Assembly (NCBI RefSeq): GCF_019320115.1
Contig: NC_089588.1
Location: 119,255,591-119,319,590 of the forward strand
Source: Miscanthus floridulus
Taxonomy: Eukaryota > Streptophyta > Magnoliopsida > Poales > Poaceae
DNA: 64,000 nucleotides
Direction of reading: 5' to 3'
The stretch's first letter is position 1; each line of letters starts with the position of its first letter. The notes beneath the pieces are model-generated. The model was not told the DNA's origin and made no database searches. It worked only from the letters and a program-made list of their open reading frames with translations. Shown one piece after another: positions 23,309 through 34,414 of this stretch. A program made the position numbers and the translations under genes.

Positions 23309-26300
23309 ATGGATGACCGTCAGTGGATGTACACGGGCTATCAGAAGAGGGGTCAATACACAAATGAATGGATTGAGAAGGCCAATGATTTCATGACGAA
23401 GGCATTTGCAAATGGACGGCGACATGCCTGGTGTCCCTGTAGGAAGTGTAAGAACAAGGCAATGAAAACATATGAGGAGATGACTAAAGATCTTGTCAAC
23501 AATGGATTTGTAGAGAACTATACCCGGTGGACCATGCATGGTGAACGCCATCGTGCGAGAGAAGAGGTCGTGAGACAACGGATCGAGGAGTTTGATTCTG
23601 AAGCCGGGGTGGCAGAAATGTTAAATGACCATGACATGGCTTTCGATGAAGGAAGTGTAGAGCAGGAGCCAGAGCAAACTGCAAAGGCGTTTTACGCCAT
23701 GTTGGATGCGGCACAACAACCCCTTCACGGGCGCACCAATGTTTCTAAACTAGATGCCATTGCACGTCTAATGGCTGTGAAGTCCCAGTTTAGCTGGAGT
23801 AGAGAATCCTTCGATCAACTGTTGACAGTAGTTGGCACCCTACTTCCGGATGATCACGTTCTGCCAAAGAACATGTATGAGTCAAATAAAATCCTTCGTG
23901 CACTCAAGATGTCGTACGAGCAGATACATGCTTGTCCGAACGGATGCATCTTATTCAGGGGAGAACATGCTGACGATAAGTACTATCCGAAGTGTAAGGC
24001 ATCTAGGTACATTGAGTTAGAATCTGGTGATGGTCGGAAGACGCAAACAAAAGTTGGCGCAAAGATCCTGAGGTACCTTCCTTTCATACCGAGGATCCAA
24101 CGGCTTTTCATGAGCGAGGAATCCGCAAAACAGATGACGTGGCACAAAACTGGACGCCGATACACTGACAAGATGATACATCCGTCCGATGGTGAATCAT
24201 GGAAAAGCTTCGATCGGAAGCATACCGACAAAGCTGACGAGGCTCGTAATGTACGCATTGCACTGGCAACTGATGGGTTCAATCCTTATGGAATGGGTTC
24301 TTCACCATACACATGTTGGCCCGTATTCGTCATCCCTCTCAACCTCCCACCTGGCGTCGCCTTTCAATGGCAAAATATTTTATTGTCACTTATAATTCCA
24401 GGACACCCGGGGGCTAATATGAGTGTGTACATGGAGCCTTTGATAGACGATTTGGTCCGTGCATGGGACGAAGGGGTAGTGACATACGACCGATTCACAA
24501 AGACAAACTTTAGAATGCATATTTGGTACCATTATTCCATGCATGACTTCCTGGCTTATGGGTTATTTTGTGGCTGGTGTGTTCACACGAAGATGCCATG
24601 CCCGATATGCAAGTCAGATGTGGAGTTCTTTCGGTTGGAGAAGGGGGGCAAGTTTTCTTCATTTCACAAACATCGACAATTCCTCCCTCTTGACCACCCA
24701 TTCAGGAGAGACAAGAAGAACTTTTGAAAAGGTGTCACAGTGGAAGACTCTGCACCGGAAATGATGACAGGTGCCCAGGTTCTTGAGATGTTAGATGGTC
24801 TTGTGGTCGACAATGAAAAGGGGGGCTTCGTGGGATACGGAAAAGAGCATGCCTGGACACACAAGTCGTGCTTGTGGAAGCTTCCTTACTTTAAGGACCT
24901 CCTTCTTCCACATAACATTGATGTAATGCACACTGAAAAGAATTTTGCCGAGGCGGTCCTTCACACAATCATGGACTGGGAAAAGTCAAAGGACAATGTC
25001 AAGGCTAGATTGGATCAAGCAACGCTGTGCGATAGACCAAAGCTAAACATGTTGCCTCCCTTACGCGGGAAGTCATGGAAGAAGCCTAAGGCCGACTTTG
25101 TCCTAATGAGGGCCCAAAAGAAAGAAGTTCTTCAATGGTTCCAATCATTGATGTTCCCTGACGGGTATGCAGCGAATTGGAGGAGGGGTGTGAACTTAAG
25201 TACCATGCGAATCACAGGGCTCAAGAGTCATGATTACCACATATGGATTGAGCGCCTTCTTCCGGTGATGGTTCGTGGCTATTTCCCTGATCACATCTGG
25301 CGAGTGATGGCAGAGTTGAGCATGTTCTTCCGCAAGCTATGTGCTAAGGAGATATCTCGGACCGAGATTGAAGAAATGGAAAGAATAGCCCCGGTGTTGC
25401 TCTGCAAGTTGGAGAAGATCTTTCCCCCCGGCTTCTTCAATCCGATGCAACATTTGCTCTTGCACCTACCATATGAGGCAAAAATGGGGGGGCCCTGTGC
25501 ATGCCCGTTGGTGCTATCCAATTGAGCGATGCCTAAAGGTTCTTAGAACAAAATGCAAAAATAAATGCAAAATTGAAGCTTCCTATGCAGAGGCATCCAT
25601 TGTGGAGGAGGTGTCATACTTCACAACAAGATACTATGCCGACAACCTTCCTAACGTGCATAATCCACCCCCTCGTTACAATGCTGTCGACAATCAGTCG
25701 ACCCTCAGCCTTTTTCGAGGGCAACTCGGAAGTGCAAGTGAACCTATCTTGAAGATGTTGAGCCTAGAAGAGTGGCGCTCTATCCAGCTGTATGTGTTGC
25801 GGAATCTTGAAGAGGTTGGCCCATACATTGCGTAAGTTTTACACAAACTTGTTTCTTTTCTTGTCAATATTTTGCATGCACCCATCCAACCCTCTTGTTA
25901 ACGGCCGTTACAGCAAATTTGTTCTCCTCTACCATCGTCCTTCACGGAGGGAACCCACCGAAGCGGAAGTTGAAACCCTTCTAAGACATGGCGCGGGAGA
26001 ACGAAATCCCACTTTTATTTGTTGGTTCAAGGAGGAGGTACTGTTCAATTTCATTTGTTGTTTGTACTTAACTCTCAACTCGACAAATATATAACGAATC
26101 ATCCTACTTGAACTAGCAGGCCAAAACTGACGTGTCTATGAGTGCCGAGTTGAGGCAAGTTGCCAATGGATTTGAATTTAGGGTCAAGTCATTCTCTGTG
26201 TACGATGTCAATGGATATCGCTTTCACACAACTCGGCACGAGCAGAGTCGGCCGAATCGAAGAACCACAAATACCGGTGTTTTCACGCCAGGCACAGATG

Positions 26301-26908
26301 GGTTGGACTACTATGGAATAATTGAAGAAATATACAAACTCAAGTTTCCTGGTTGTGTACCTCTTCGTCCTGTCATATTCAAATGCCATTGGTTTGATCC
26401 CAAAGAAGTGATAAAGACCCCTGATCTTGGGTTAGTCGAAGTTCTAAAGTCATCCGTCTTGCTAGGAGACGACGTGTACATTGTGGCCCAATAGGCCACG
26501 CAAGTTTATTATCTCTCATACCCGTGCCAAACCAAAGACCGTCTTAAGGCGTATGATGTTGTGTACAAGGTATCGCCGCATGGTAAAGTACCCGTCCCAA
26601 ACGATGATGATTATAACATCGATGCAAACACATATGACGGAGAGTTCTTTCAAGAAGAAGGATTAGATGGGAGTTTTGAGATTGTCTTAGATGTAGATCT
26701 CGCAATGGAAGTAGACAATGATACGGTCATTGTTGACGGGGATGATGGAGAGGAGGTTCACAACGCGAAGGACTTGTTATTACTTGAGCAACACCATTCA
26801 GGCAGTGTCGCTAGTGATGAGACTTTGAGAGACGATCATAATTACGTCGACAATAGCGATGATGAGATTTTTGGCCCATCTATCAATGATCTTGATGATT
26901 ATTTCTAG
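23309..26908 (+). pseudogene. CACTA-2 TNP2-type transposase
   Basis: Starts MDDRQWMYTGYQKRG. Exons: 23309-25831, 25914-26037, 26120-26908. Order: N-terminal region with CPCRKCKN and CILFRGEHADDKYYPKC zinc-binding-like cysteines; Transposase_21 core with the ALATDGFNPYGMGSS motif and IDVMHTEKNF; DUF4218-like CKLEKIFPPGFF with MQHLLLHLPYEAKMGGP; DUF4216-like VFTPGTDGLDYYGIIEEIY; acidic C-terminus. It would bind the subterminal palindromes and cut the CACTA ends in the nucleus. Broken by TGA at 24725, a +1 shift in the G-run near 25488, and TAG at 26492. Both stops fit C-to-T changes. Otherwise close to full length. Confidence 0.92.
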
Positions 26909-26941
26909 TACATGTAAGATCTGTAGTACTTATGGCAATTT

Positions 26942-27097
26942 TATACATGTATGGTACATTTACTTATTTTGCATCTCTTTTATACATGTATGATACATTT
27001 ACTTATTTTGCATCTCTTTTATACATGTATGATACATTTACTTATTTTGCATCTCTTTTATACATGTATGATACATTTACTTTTGTATATGCGTACT
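26942..27097. repeat. 39-bp tandem repeat, four copies
   Basis: Units beginning TATACATGTATG at 26942, 26981, 27020 and 27059, each followed by TACATTTACTTATTTTGC; the fourth is cut short. It fills the whole gap between the transposase stop and the second gene of CACTA-2. Confidence 0.95.
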
Positions 27098-28665
27098 GAT
27101 AGTTTATTCCTTTTGTTGCAGGTGATTGATGGTGGGCGGTGGAATCAGGAAGATTAGGTCGGTTATGACCTTACTGGCTGGTGGCGAGGGGTCCAGCCAG
27201 GGTGGAGGAGGAGGGCGTGCACAGACTGAGGGTGGAGGGCATGCCCAGGGAGGAGGAGGACGACGACGACGAGGGTGTGCCCAGGGAGGTGGAGCCCAGG
27301 GTGGAGGTGGAGCCCAGGGTGGAGGAGGAGCCAAGGGTGGAGGAGGAGGACGGCGACGACAAGGGCGTCGAGAGCCGACACCTCCTCCACAGGACGACGA
27401 CGACGAGTTCGTAGCGGCCACGGAGGAGGAGGAGGAGGAGGAGGAGACCAGGGAGGAGATAGCGGAGGCAGTGGAGGAGGCACGGAGGGAGGATGAGGCC
27501 GAGCGGGCTGAGCGCGAGGAGGATGCCAACTTGCTGGTAGAGGAAAATGGGGTGCCTATGGTTTGGCTGCGAGGGTCGTCGCGCCTCCCAGACTTACCCA
27601 TACAGAGACGGCCAGTGATTCGACCCTCCGGAACTAAGTAAGTAATTTTTGCATGTTAACACTACTTCACAGGTTTCTAAGTTATAACAGAAACTAATAT
27701 TCAATCTCAATAACTTTGTGTAGGGATTGGGAAATGGTGATCCCAGGGAGTCACTCTCGCCGAGTAAACGGGATCCTGGGTCTTCTGTGCAGGGCAAACT
27801 ACCCCGGGATGGTGAGGATCGATGGTGTTGTGCAGCCCGCCATGAAGTGGTCCCACTGGCACGCCGCTAGCGATCAGACTGATCGAGCTGGCAGGTGTTA
27901 TAACAGCAAGGCCGACCGGGTGATGAAAGAGCTGTGGGTACGTGTTCATCGCACTATGCTGATAATAACATCACATTAATTGTATATTACTGACTGTATT
28001 TGCTTGTAGGATTACTACACCTTGGTGGAGGGAGTACGTAAGGAGGACGCGGATGACGTGGTGAACAGAGTCTGTGTTCACCGAGTGCAGGACCTCTTCT
28101 ACGAGACAAAGCTCCTGTGCAGAAGAATTTACCATGCCCGCAGAGGACACAGAGTCACCAGAGCGCAGGCAGTGCACCTGCCCCTGACTAAGGAGCAATA
28201 CTTGACGGTAAACATGAGATTACATCGTCTGCGATTAATTGCACTGAAATTGATTTATGATTTGTCATGTGCTCATGTACGTGCAGGTGCCTCCTGCTTG
28301 GTGTGCGGGGATGGACAACTGCTGGGAGGCCATTGTGGACAAGTGGTTGAGTGAGGAGTACGAGCAATATCATGTCGTACGCTCACGTTGCCGTGCGATG
28401 ATGCAGGGTTCCTCGCACAAACAAGGCCCCACTACCCTTAAGGAATATGCAGCCAGATATGTACGTGGATTTCATTTCGTTGTTGCTATGCTAACTTCTG
28501 AATGCATAATATCTTATTGTTATGCTTCTTCCTGCAGACGCGGTTCCACCCCGGCCAGGAGTGCACCTCGTTCAAGGCATATGCCTTGGCACACAAGGGC
28601 AAGGCAAAGGACCCCGACCTCATCTACAACATGGAGGACCCGCCCGAGGCATACAGCAACCCAAG

Positions 28666-29138
28666 TGTCGACAAAATATGGTCGGCAGTCTACCTAGGGG
28701 TATGCCCAAGGTAGTAGATTATCGGCAGACAGATGCGCAAGCCCCAAACAAGACGGTGACGTAAGACAGACACGAGGTTTTATCCAGGTTCGGCCGCCAA
28801 GAAGGCGTAATACCTACGTCCTGCGTCTGATTTGTATTGTTGTATGTCAATGAGAGATGTTTTTTAGAGGGGTCCCCTGCCCGCCTTATATAGTCCAGGG
28901 GGCAGGGTTACAGATCTGGAAACTAATCCTAGTCAGTTACAATTGCCATATGTGGCCGGATAAGGATTCCTATTCTAACCGACCAGGATCCTGCTTGGTC
29001 GCCAAATCCGTCTTGATTCCTTGTGCGGAACTCTGATCAGGTTAACCGGGCCGCACGTCATCTTTCGGGTGGACCGAACCCATCGATCCGGGCCAGCCCA
29101 AGCTTAGCCATAAGGGTATAGGGGTTAATACCCCCACA
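28666..29138 (-). repeat. Gypsy 3' LTR
   Basis: 473 bp. Minus strand starts TGTGGGGGTATTAACCCC and ends ATTTTGTCGACA. Seven transitions relative to the other LTR. Confidence 0.95.
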
Positions 29139-30112
29139 GCTAGTCCCCGAGCATCATGTATTATGCTGCGACACGCCATTTTAACCTTCTCCGATAAGTG
29201 AGGCTTGAGTTCTTGACATCTCCGACCACCATTGTCGCCGGAGAAGTAGGTTGTCCGAAGAATGCATGGTGCTCTTAAGAAAAAAGAAATAGATTTCCGT
29301 CCTGAGAAGTGTGCCCACTTGTATTTCTGAAAAGAAATGTAAGTGGTCTTGAAGCATAGCGTCCTTGATCATCAGAGGCGTAGGGGTCGAAAAACTAACA
29401 CATTCACCGCAAGGTGAAGTGTGCCCACTTAGTCCCCGAGCCTGGTAGTAGGTGACGTAGGCACGTGGTGCCAGGGTCTAAAAAGAATTCCCAGTTAAGT
29501 TGAGAATCCAACCGTCGTACAGGCGATACAAGATGCACCGGCAGGTGCATCGTACCGATGTAGTCCCCGAGCTTGCTGGAAGGCGAGGTATGAGCCTTGT
29601 AGCAAGGTCTAAAGAAATGTCTCTTAACTGTATGTGAGTATAAATCACATGTAGCCAAGGAGAACCATTATTCAAGCAGTGGTCGGGGCAGTCCCCGAGC
29701 AGGTTAATAATCCTTACAATCATTGAAAACACAGGGGTCGATTTAAACAAACACATTCACCGCAAGGTGAAGTGTGCCCACTTAGTCCCCGAGCTTGCTG
29801 GAAGGCGAGGTATGAGCCTTGTAGCAAGGTCTAAAGAAATGTCTCTTAACTGTATGTGAGTACAAATCACATGTAGCCGAGGAGAGCAAAACTCCAAGAA
29901 GTGGTCGGGAGAGTCCCCGAGCACAGCTGTGGTCATAGCAACTCCTGAGTATGGTAATGGTCGGAGCAGTCCCCGGGCACGGCCGTGGTCGGAGCAGTTA
30001 CCATGATCGGAGTTGTCCCCGAGCGAGAGAATGGTCTGGTCAGTCCCCAAGCACAAAAGTGGTCTGGGCAGTGCCCGAGCACAGTAGTGGCCAGGGCAAA
30101 TCCACGGTCATG
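29139..30112. repeat. AGTCCCCGAGC repeat field in gypsy 3' region
   Basis: Ten copies or near copies of (A/T)GTCCCCGAGC, at about 29141, 29431, 29561, 29690, 29784, 29912, 29970, 30016, 30042 and 30072. The minus-strand form GCTCGGGGACT is the purine tract adjacent to the 3' LTR. Within the field, 29407-29440 recurs at 29759-29793, and 29571-29665 recurs at 29794-29888 nearly unchanged. GTGGTCGG motifs are interspersed at 29680-30100. It lies between pol and the 3' LTR and upstream of the antisense gene. Confidence 0.85.
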
Positions 30113-30436
30113 TGCGCTGCTTGTACTATTATTTGGTGTATTTATTTTTCTCTATTTTCTGCCAAGTCCAGTCTGACACGTCTGGTCAAAAAAGCAAATA
30201 GGTATAGTACGTCATTCTGTCTTCTTAATTATTTTTTTTTTTTGGCAAACAGTCGGTTGACACCTGTATTGAGGTGTGTCAGTGTGGGCCCTCTTACACC
30301 ATCAACGAAGAGGCGCGTACACTGTTAACGAAGAAACACGTTTATTGGCGCAGATCTCGAGGTGGTGTGAACAACTGTCCACCGCGCGTGCGCACGTCTC
30401 CCAAGAAACTCGGGCGGACAAAACGACGGTACTCTT

Positions 30437-30452
30437 TGTTATTTATAATATA
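30437..30452 (+). promoter_or_regulatory. Possible TATA box of the antisense gene
   Basis: TTGTTATTTATAATATAG lies about 145 bp upstream of the ATG at 30594 and is the only TATA-like stretch close by. It is inferred from position only. Confidence 0.35.
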
Positions 30453-30593
30453 GATCTGGCAAGTTACTATCACCGTTCCCCATCGTCATTCGCCGCCGCC
30501 ACCTTCGTCTTCCTCTTGCCAAACCCTATTCCTCCAATAAACATCGCCAAATCCCCTTGCCACCGCATCCACCCCCCTAGAAAGGACAGAGTA

Positions 30594-33500
30594 ATGGCGA
30601 GGAGAGACGCCCAGAAGAAAGGCGGAATCATGGCGAAGGAGTGGTGGAAGTCTCGGAGCAACGAGCAAACCATCGAAGACCTCGTCGCCATGGGGGTGCT
30701 CCACAACAAGGCCCTCGCTGGATGGCGCGCGCCGGAAGGAGAAAGCTTCCCCGATCCACAACCAGGTGAGATCGTGGTTTTCGAAGATTTCTTCAAACGG
30801 GGTTTTGGGATTCCAGTGCACCCTTTCCTTCAGGGTCTCTGCTTGTACTACGAGATTGGGATTTGCAATCTGCATCCCAACTCGATTCTTCTCGTCTCTA
30901 CCTTCATCCATCTCTGCGAGGCGTATGGTGGCTTCCAGCCCCATTTCGACCTCTTTCGCCACCTGTTCTGTCTTCGGAAAAAAGGGAGCGGTGGCTCGAA
31001 GATCACCGGAGGCGTCTACCTAAACCTGTGCGACCGCATGAAGGCCCAATACCTGCACTGCCCCTGGAACACCTCATTGGATGAGTGGTACAAGAAGTGG
31101 TTCTACATCCGTGAAGAGCCGAACACCATCACTCTGTGCGACGTAGGGCTAATTCCAGAGAAGAAAAATAGCTGGTCGGAGAAGCCCGAAAACTTGGAAC
31201 AGATCGCCGAACTGCTCGGGATGATCCCGTGGGGAAGGCTTGATGGCCCGAGCGTGGTCGGCAACTTCATTAGCCGACGAATTCAGCCATGCCAGAAAAG
31301 GATTCATCCTGGCTTCGAGTACCAAGGGTGCGCGGATCCAACAAGGACTAGGAAAGAGCCGCTCGACAAGACGGAGGTCAAGGCCAGGATTGGAGAGCTG
31401 TTCAACCTGGCCGATCCCAGTTATGTTGCGCTGAACGCCATCGAGCACGCCTTCAAGCTAGCTCGACCTCCCCCAAAGGTAAATGACGCCTCCTTTTCAC
31501 TGTAGAGTCATGTTGTATCAAGAAAATAACTGTTTTTTTCTTCATTTTGTGTCTCAGTGTAATGGCCATGACCGGGCAGAAGTGTTCGTATCGCCTCCCC
31601 CCGGTGTAGAATGGCCGCAAGCTACCGGCCCAGCCGCCCAGACCAGCGCCAGGACCGACGACGTTCACTGGTCGGTACCCGAGACCGTAGAGGACGCCTC
31701 GACCAGGGCCGCTGGCAAGCGTCCAGCTGCCAGCAAACGACGTCAAGCCATCTTCCCCCTGTCGGACGACGAAGCAGAGGATGCGGACATCTTCCAGCTC
31801 GTCCCCCGAAAGAGGAGAAGGCAGGTGGGACCGACGGAGCAGGGTGGATCCTCTGGGCCAGCAGTGGTCACATCACCGACCACTGCAACACAGAGGACAG
31901 ACGAAGGAAACATGCCGCATCATACTCCGACGCCCGTACCGGGGGTTGAAAGAGTCCCGGTGGAAACTGCCGAGCAAACGGAGCAGGGGCGGTCGAGAAG
32001 ACGTTCCTTCGCCACATCCTTCCGCAAGTCAAAACTGTAAGTATCTATATTTTTGATGTAAACTTGCATTTTGCATTGGATGCTATTATCTTCTGAATTT
32101 GTCTCTGAATGCATTAGATCGGCGTCCACCGAAAGCCCCGACCAGCTAGCTGGGTGCAGAACGTCCTCACCAACAACGGCGAGGCAAACTGCCCAGGAAC
32201 CAGCCATGGAGGAGCCCATGGCAGGGACTCCGCCTGGGCCTCAGCAGGCAGACGACCAGACGCCAGTCCCCGAGCAGCTGGTCAAGAAAACAACCGAGCA
32301 GAATACAAGTGCTCCAAGCACGAACCCTGCTGAGGCGGATACCACGGCGCCAAGGGAGCTGGATCTAGCCGAGGGGCAGTAGCCAGAAGTTGCCCAGAAC
32401 ATGTTTGCTGACGCGACGGCTCGTGGGAAAGCCCTGGTAGTCGTGGAGCCTGCAAACTCCAGACCAGTGCCGCCTCCCGAACAGGAGGCTGAAGAGGAAG
32501 AAGTGGAAGAAGTCCTGGGCCGTCCCCAAGATAGGAGACAACATGTATATGTGTCGCGCTATCGGAACGACGAATGGGTCATGCACGAGGAAATCCCAGA
32601 GGTCGAACAGACCTTAAGAGTCGAACGGGTGGCCAAGCGTCTGGTGACGGAAGTCCAGGTATATTTAGCTTGAGTCCTTGACCCTGTTGTGTAGTCGAAC
32701 TGTCTGACGTAGCTTGTCTGTATGCAGGACTTGATGAAAACTGCAAGATACCGAAAAAGGTGCTTCGACCAGATAGAAGGGATCATGACGACCAATAAGG
32801 AGCTGACGGCTGAAGTGGAACGCCTACGGCGCCAACTTGAAGCCACCGACCAGGAGAGGACAGACCGAGAAGCATAGAACCAAAACCTGGTCGGCCAGCT
32901 CAAAAACCAAGAGCAGGAGAGAACAAGTAAGTTTTCACCGTATCATAGCAGGTGCGGGACTTGTGTTATTGTGTTCTTGGCAGTAATAGCTGTAATGCAG
33001 GTTTAGAAGCTGAAGTGACTCGCCTCCAGGGGGAGAATAGCCGTGTGCTTGCAGAATGTGGTCGCCTGAAAGAGGACAACGAGAAACTAGCACGCAGCCA
33101 GTCGGAACTCCAAGACCACACTACCAGAATGAAGGATGACCTAAAAAGTAAGCACTCCAGACCACCTTTCTCATTCTATTGCCCACCTTGCCTTGTCGTG
33201 TGATCACGTTTGATGTCTTGTACTGTTTTCAGTTTTGAAAGTCAATGCCAAGAGGCACCTAGAGGCCGTGATCAAGGAGCGTGACGACTGGAAAACACAA
33301 TGCCTCCAGGCCACCGAGGAGCGGGACACGTGGAACAAGCGGTGCCAAGAAATGGCAACTGGCATTGTGCCCGTCCTCGACCTTATCGACCCGGCGCTCA
33401 CAGAGGAAGAGCTAAGGACGCCCCAGCTCGGACTGGTCGAGAGATGCAAGCAAGCATGGGGATGGTTCCAAGAATTCGTGAAGGAGGCGGGTGAGTACAC

Positions 33501-33795
33501 AGGTGCCCATGTGCTAAGCATGGTGCGTGCTCACTACCCCCTGATCGATCTCAAATGCTTGGAGGCTGGGTACCCGAAGGAGATAGACCCAGACAAGGCC
33601 GAAGAGCTTCGGACGGCCCAGCTGGACTTGTCGTCAAAGATAATTGGCGATATTAACCTGTGCGGAGGTGGGACAGCACCTGTGCAGGGTATGCCATCGA
33701 CAAGCCAGCTGGAAATGCCCTCAGCTGCAAGCCAACCAACGAAGCCTGCGGTCTCGACTAGCCAGGCACCGGCGGGGCCATCCCCTTCAGCTTGA
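30594..33795 (+). pseudogene. Antisense gene of the gypsy element
   Basis: Runs opposite to gag-pol between pol and the 3' LTR. Six exons with GT-AG introns and matching phases: 30594-31478, 31558-32036, 32118-32658, 32728-32926, 33001-33147, 33233-33795. Exon 1 carries a Putative-gypsy-type-transposon (PF04195-like) domain: EWWKSRSNEQTIEDLVAMG, EIVVFEDFFKRGFGIPVHPF, PNSILLVSTFIHLCEAYGG. Exons 2-3 are acidic and Pro/Thr-rich with a basic RKRRR patch. Exons 4-6 form a long coiled coil (LTAEVERLRRQLEATDQE), then a folded-looking end. Two TAG codons (32380 and 32875), both probable CAG-to-TAG, break it. Introns here would block retrotransposition if in the sense RNA, so it must be read from its own promoter. 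Function unknown. Confidence 0.85.
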
Positions 33796-34414
33796 CTAGC
33801 TCAAGAGTCCCCGAGACTCGAGCAGGGTATCAAAGGCAGCGAGCAGTAAATGCCATGCGCCCCGACTAGCCAATGTAATAGGCTTAGAGCTGTAGAAGGA
33901 GGACATAGTTGTGTTATTGTAAACTTGAGCCTCTTCAGGCAAGCTTGTAATAACGTAACTATATATCATTATAAGCTTGTTTGTTTTATACAAAACACAC
34001 TTAAGCTTGAATTTTTTTTTTTTTGTGTTGGTGTAACTAAGTGAAAACGTGTTAACATTTTGTTTAGTTGTACCGTTTTGCTCGACACGTCATCCTGAAA
34101 AGTTTGTGCGGGCCTAGTCTGGCATGTGGTCGGAGTGTGAGGTACTATGACCTGTGCACACGCGGACGCAGACAAGTCAAACCAGGGGGGACCTGCCGAT
34201 CACCCGCAACGTAGAGAGCGGATCCCGTGCACGTGTTGGGAGGAACCGGGGACAGGGCCTGCTCCGAAAACCGTAGAAGGAGTGGTGGTCGGCTTGTACT
34301 GGCTTAAGTTAGAATAACCATAAAGTTCGGAGTGACACATTAGAGTGGTCGGAGAAATCATAGTTACTTTATTAAAGTAAATAGAAAATACAAGAAGAGT
34401 ACATATCTCACTAG
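33796..34414. other. Gap between antisense gene and pol
   Basis: The two convergent genes, antisense (plus) and gag-pol (minus), end here about 620 bp apart. It holds the likely 3' untranslated regions of both; AATAAC and ATATATCATTATAAGC lie at 33950-33976, and a T-run at 34010-34024. No ORF is supported. Confidence 0.5.

Noticed and set aside
27104..27601. 165-codon Ser/Pro-rich ORF on the minus strand
   Set aside because: Mirror of the Gly/Glu-rich first exon of the CACTA-2 second gene, whose plus-strand exon chain is supported by splice phases.
30276..30593. Upstream extension of the antisense gene to an ATG at 30276
   Set aside because: The frame is open, but the added residues are low complexity and lie over the repeat field and the possible TATA box; 30594 is followed directly by the conserved domain.
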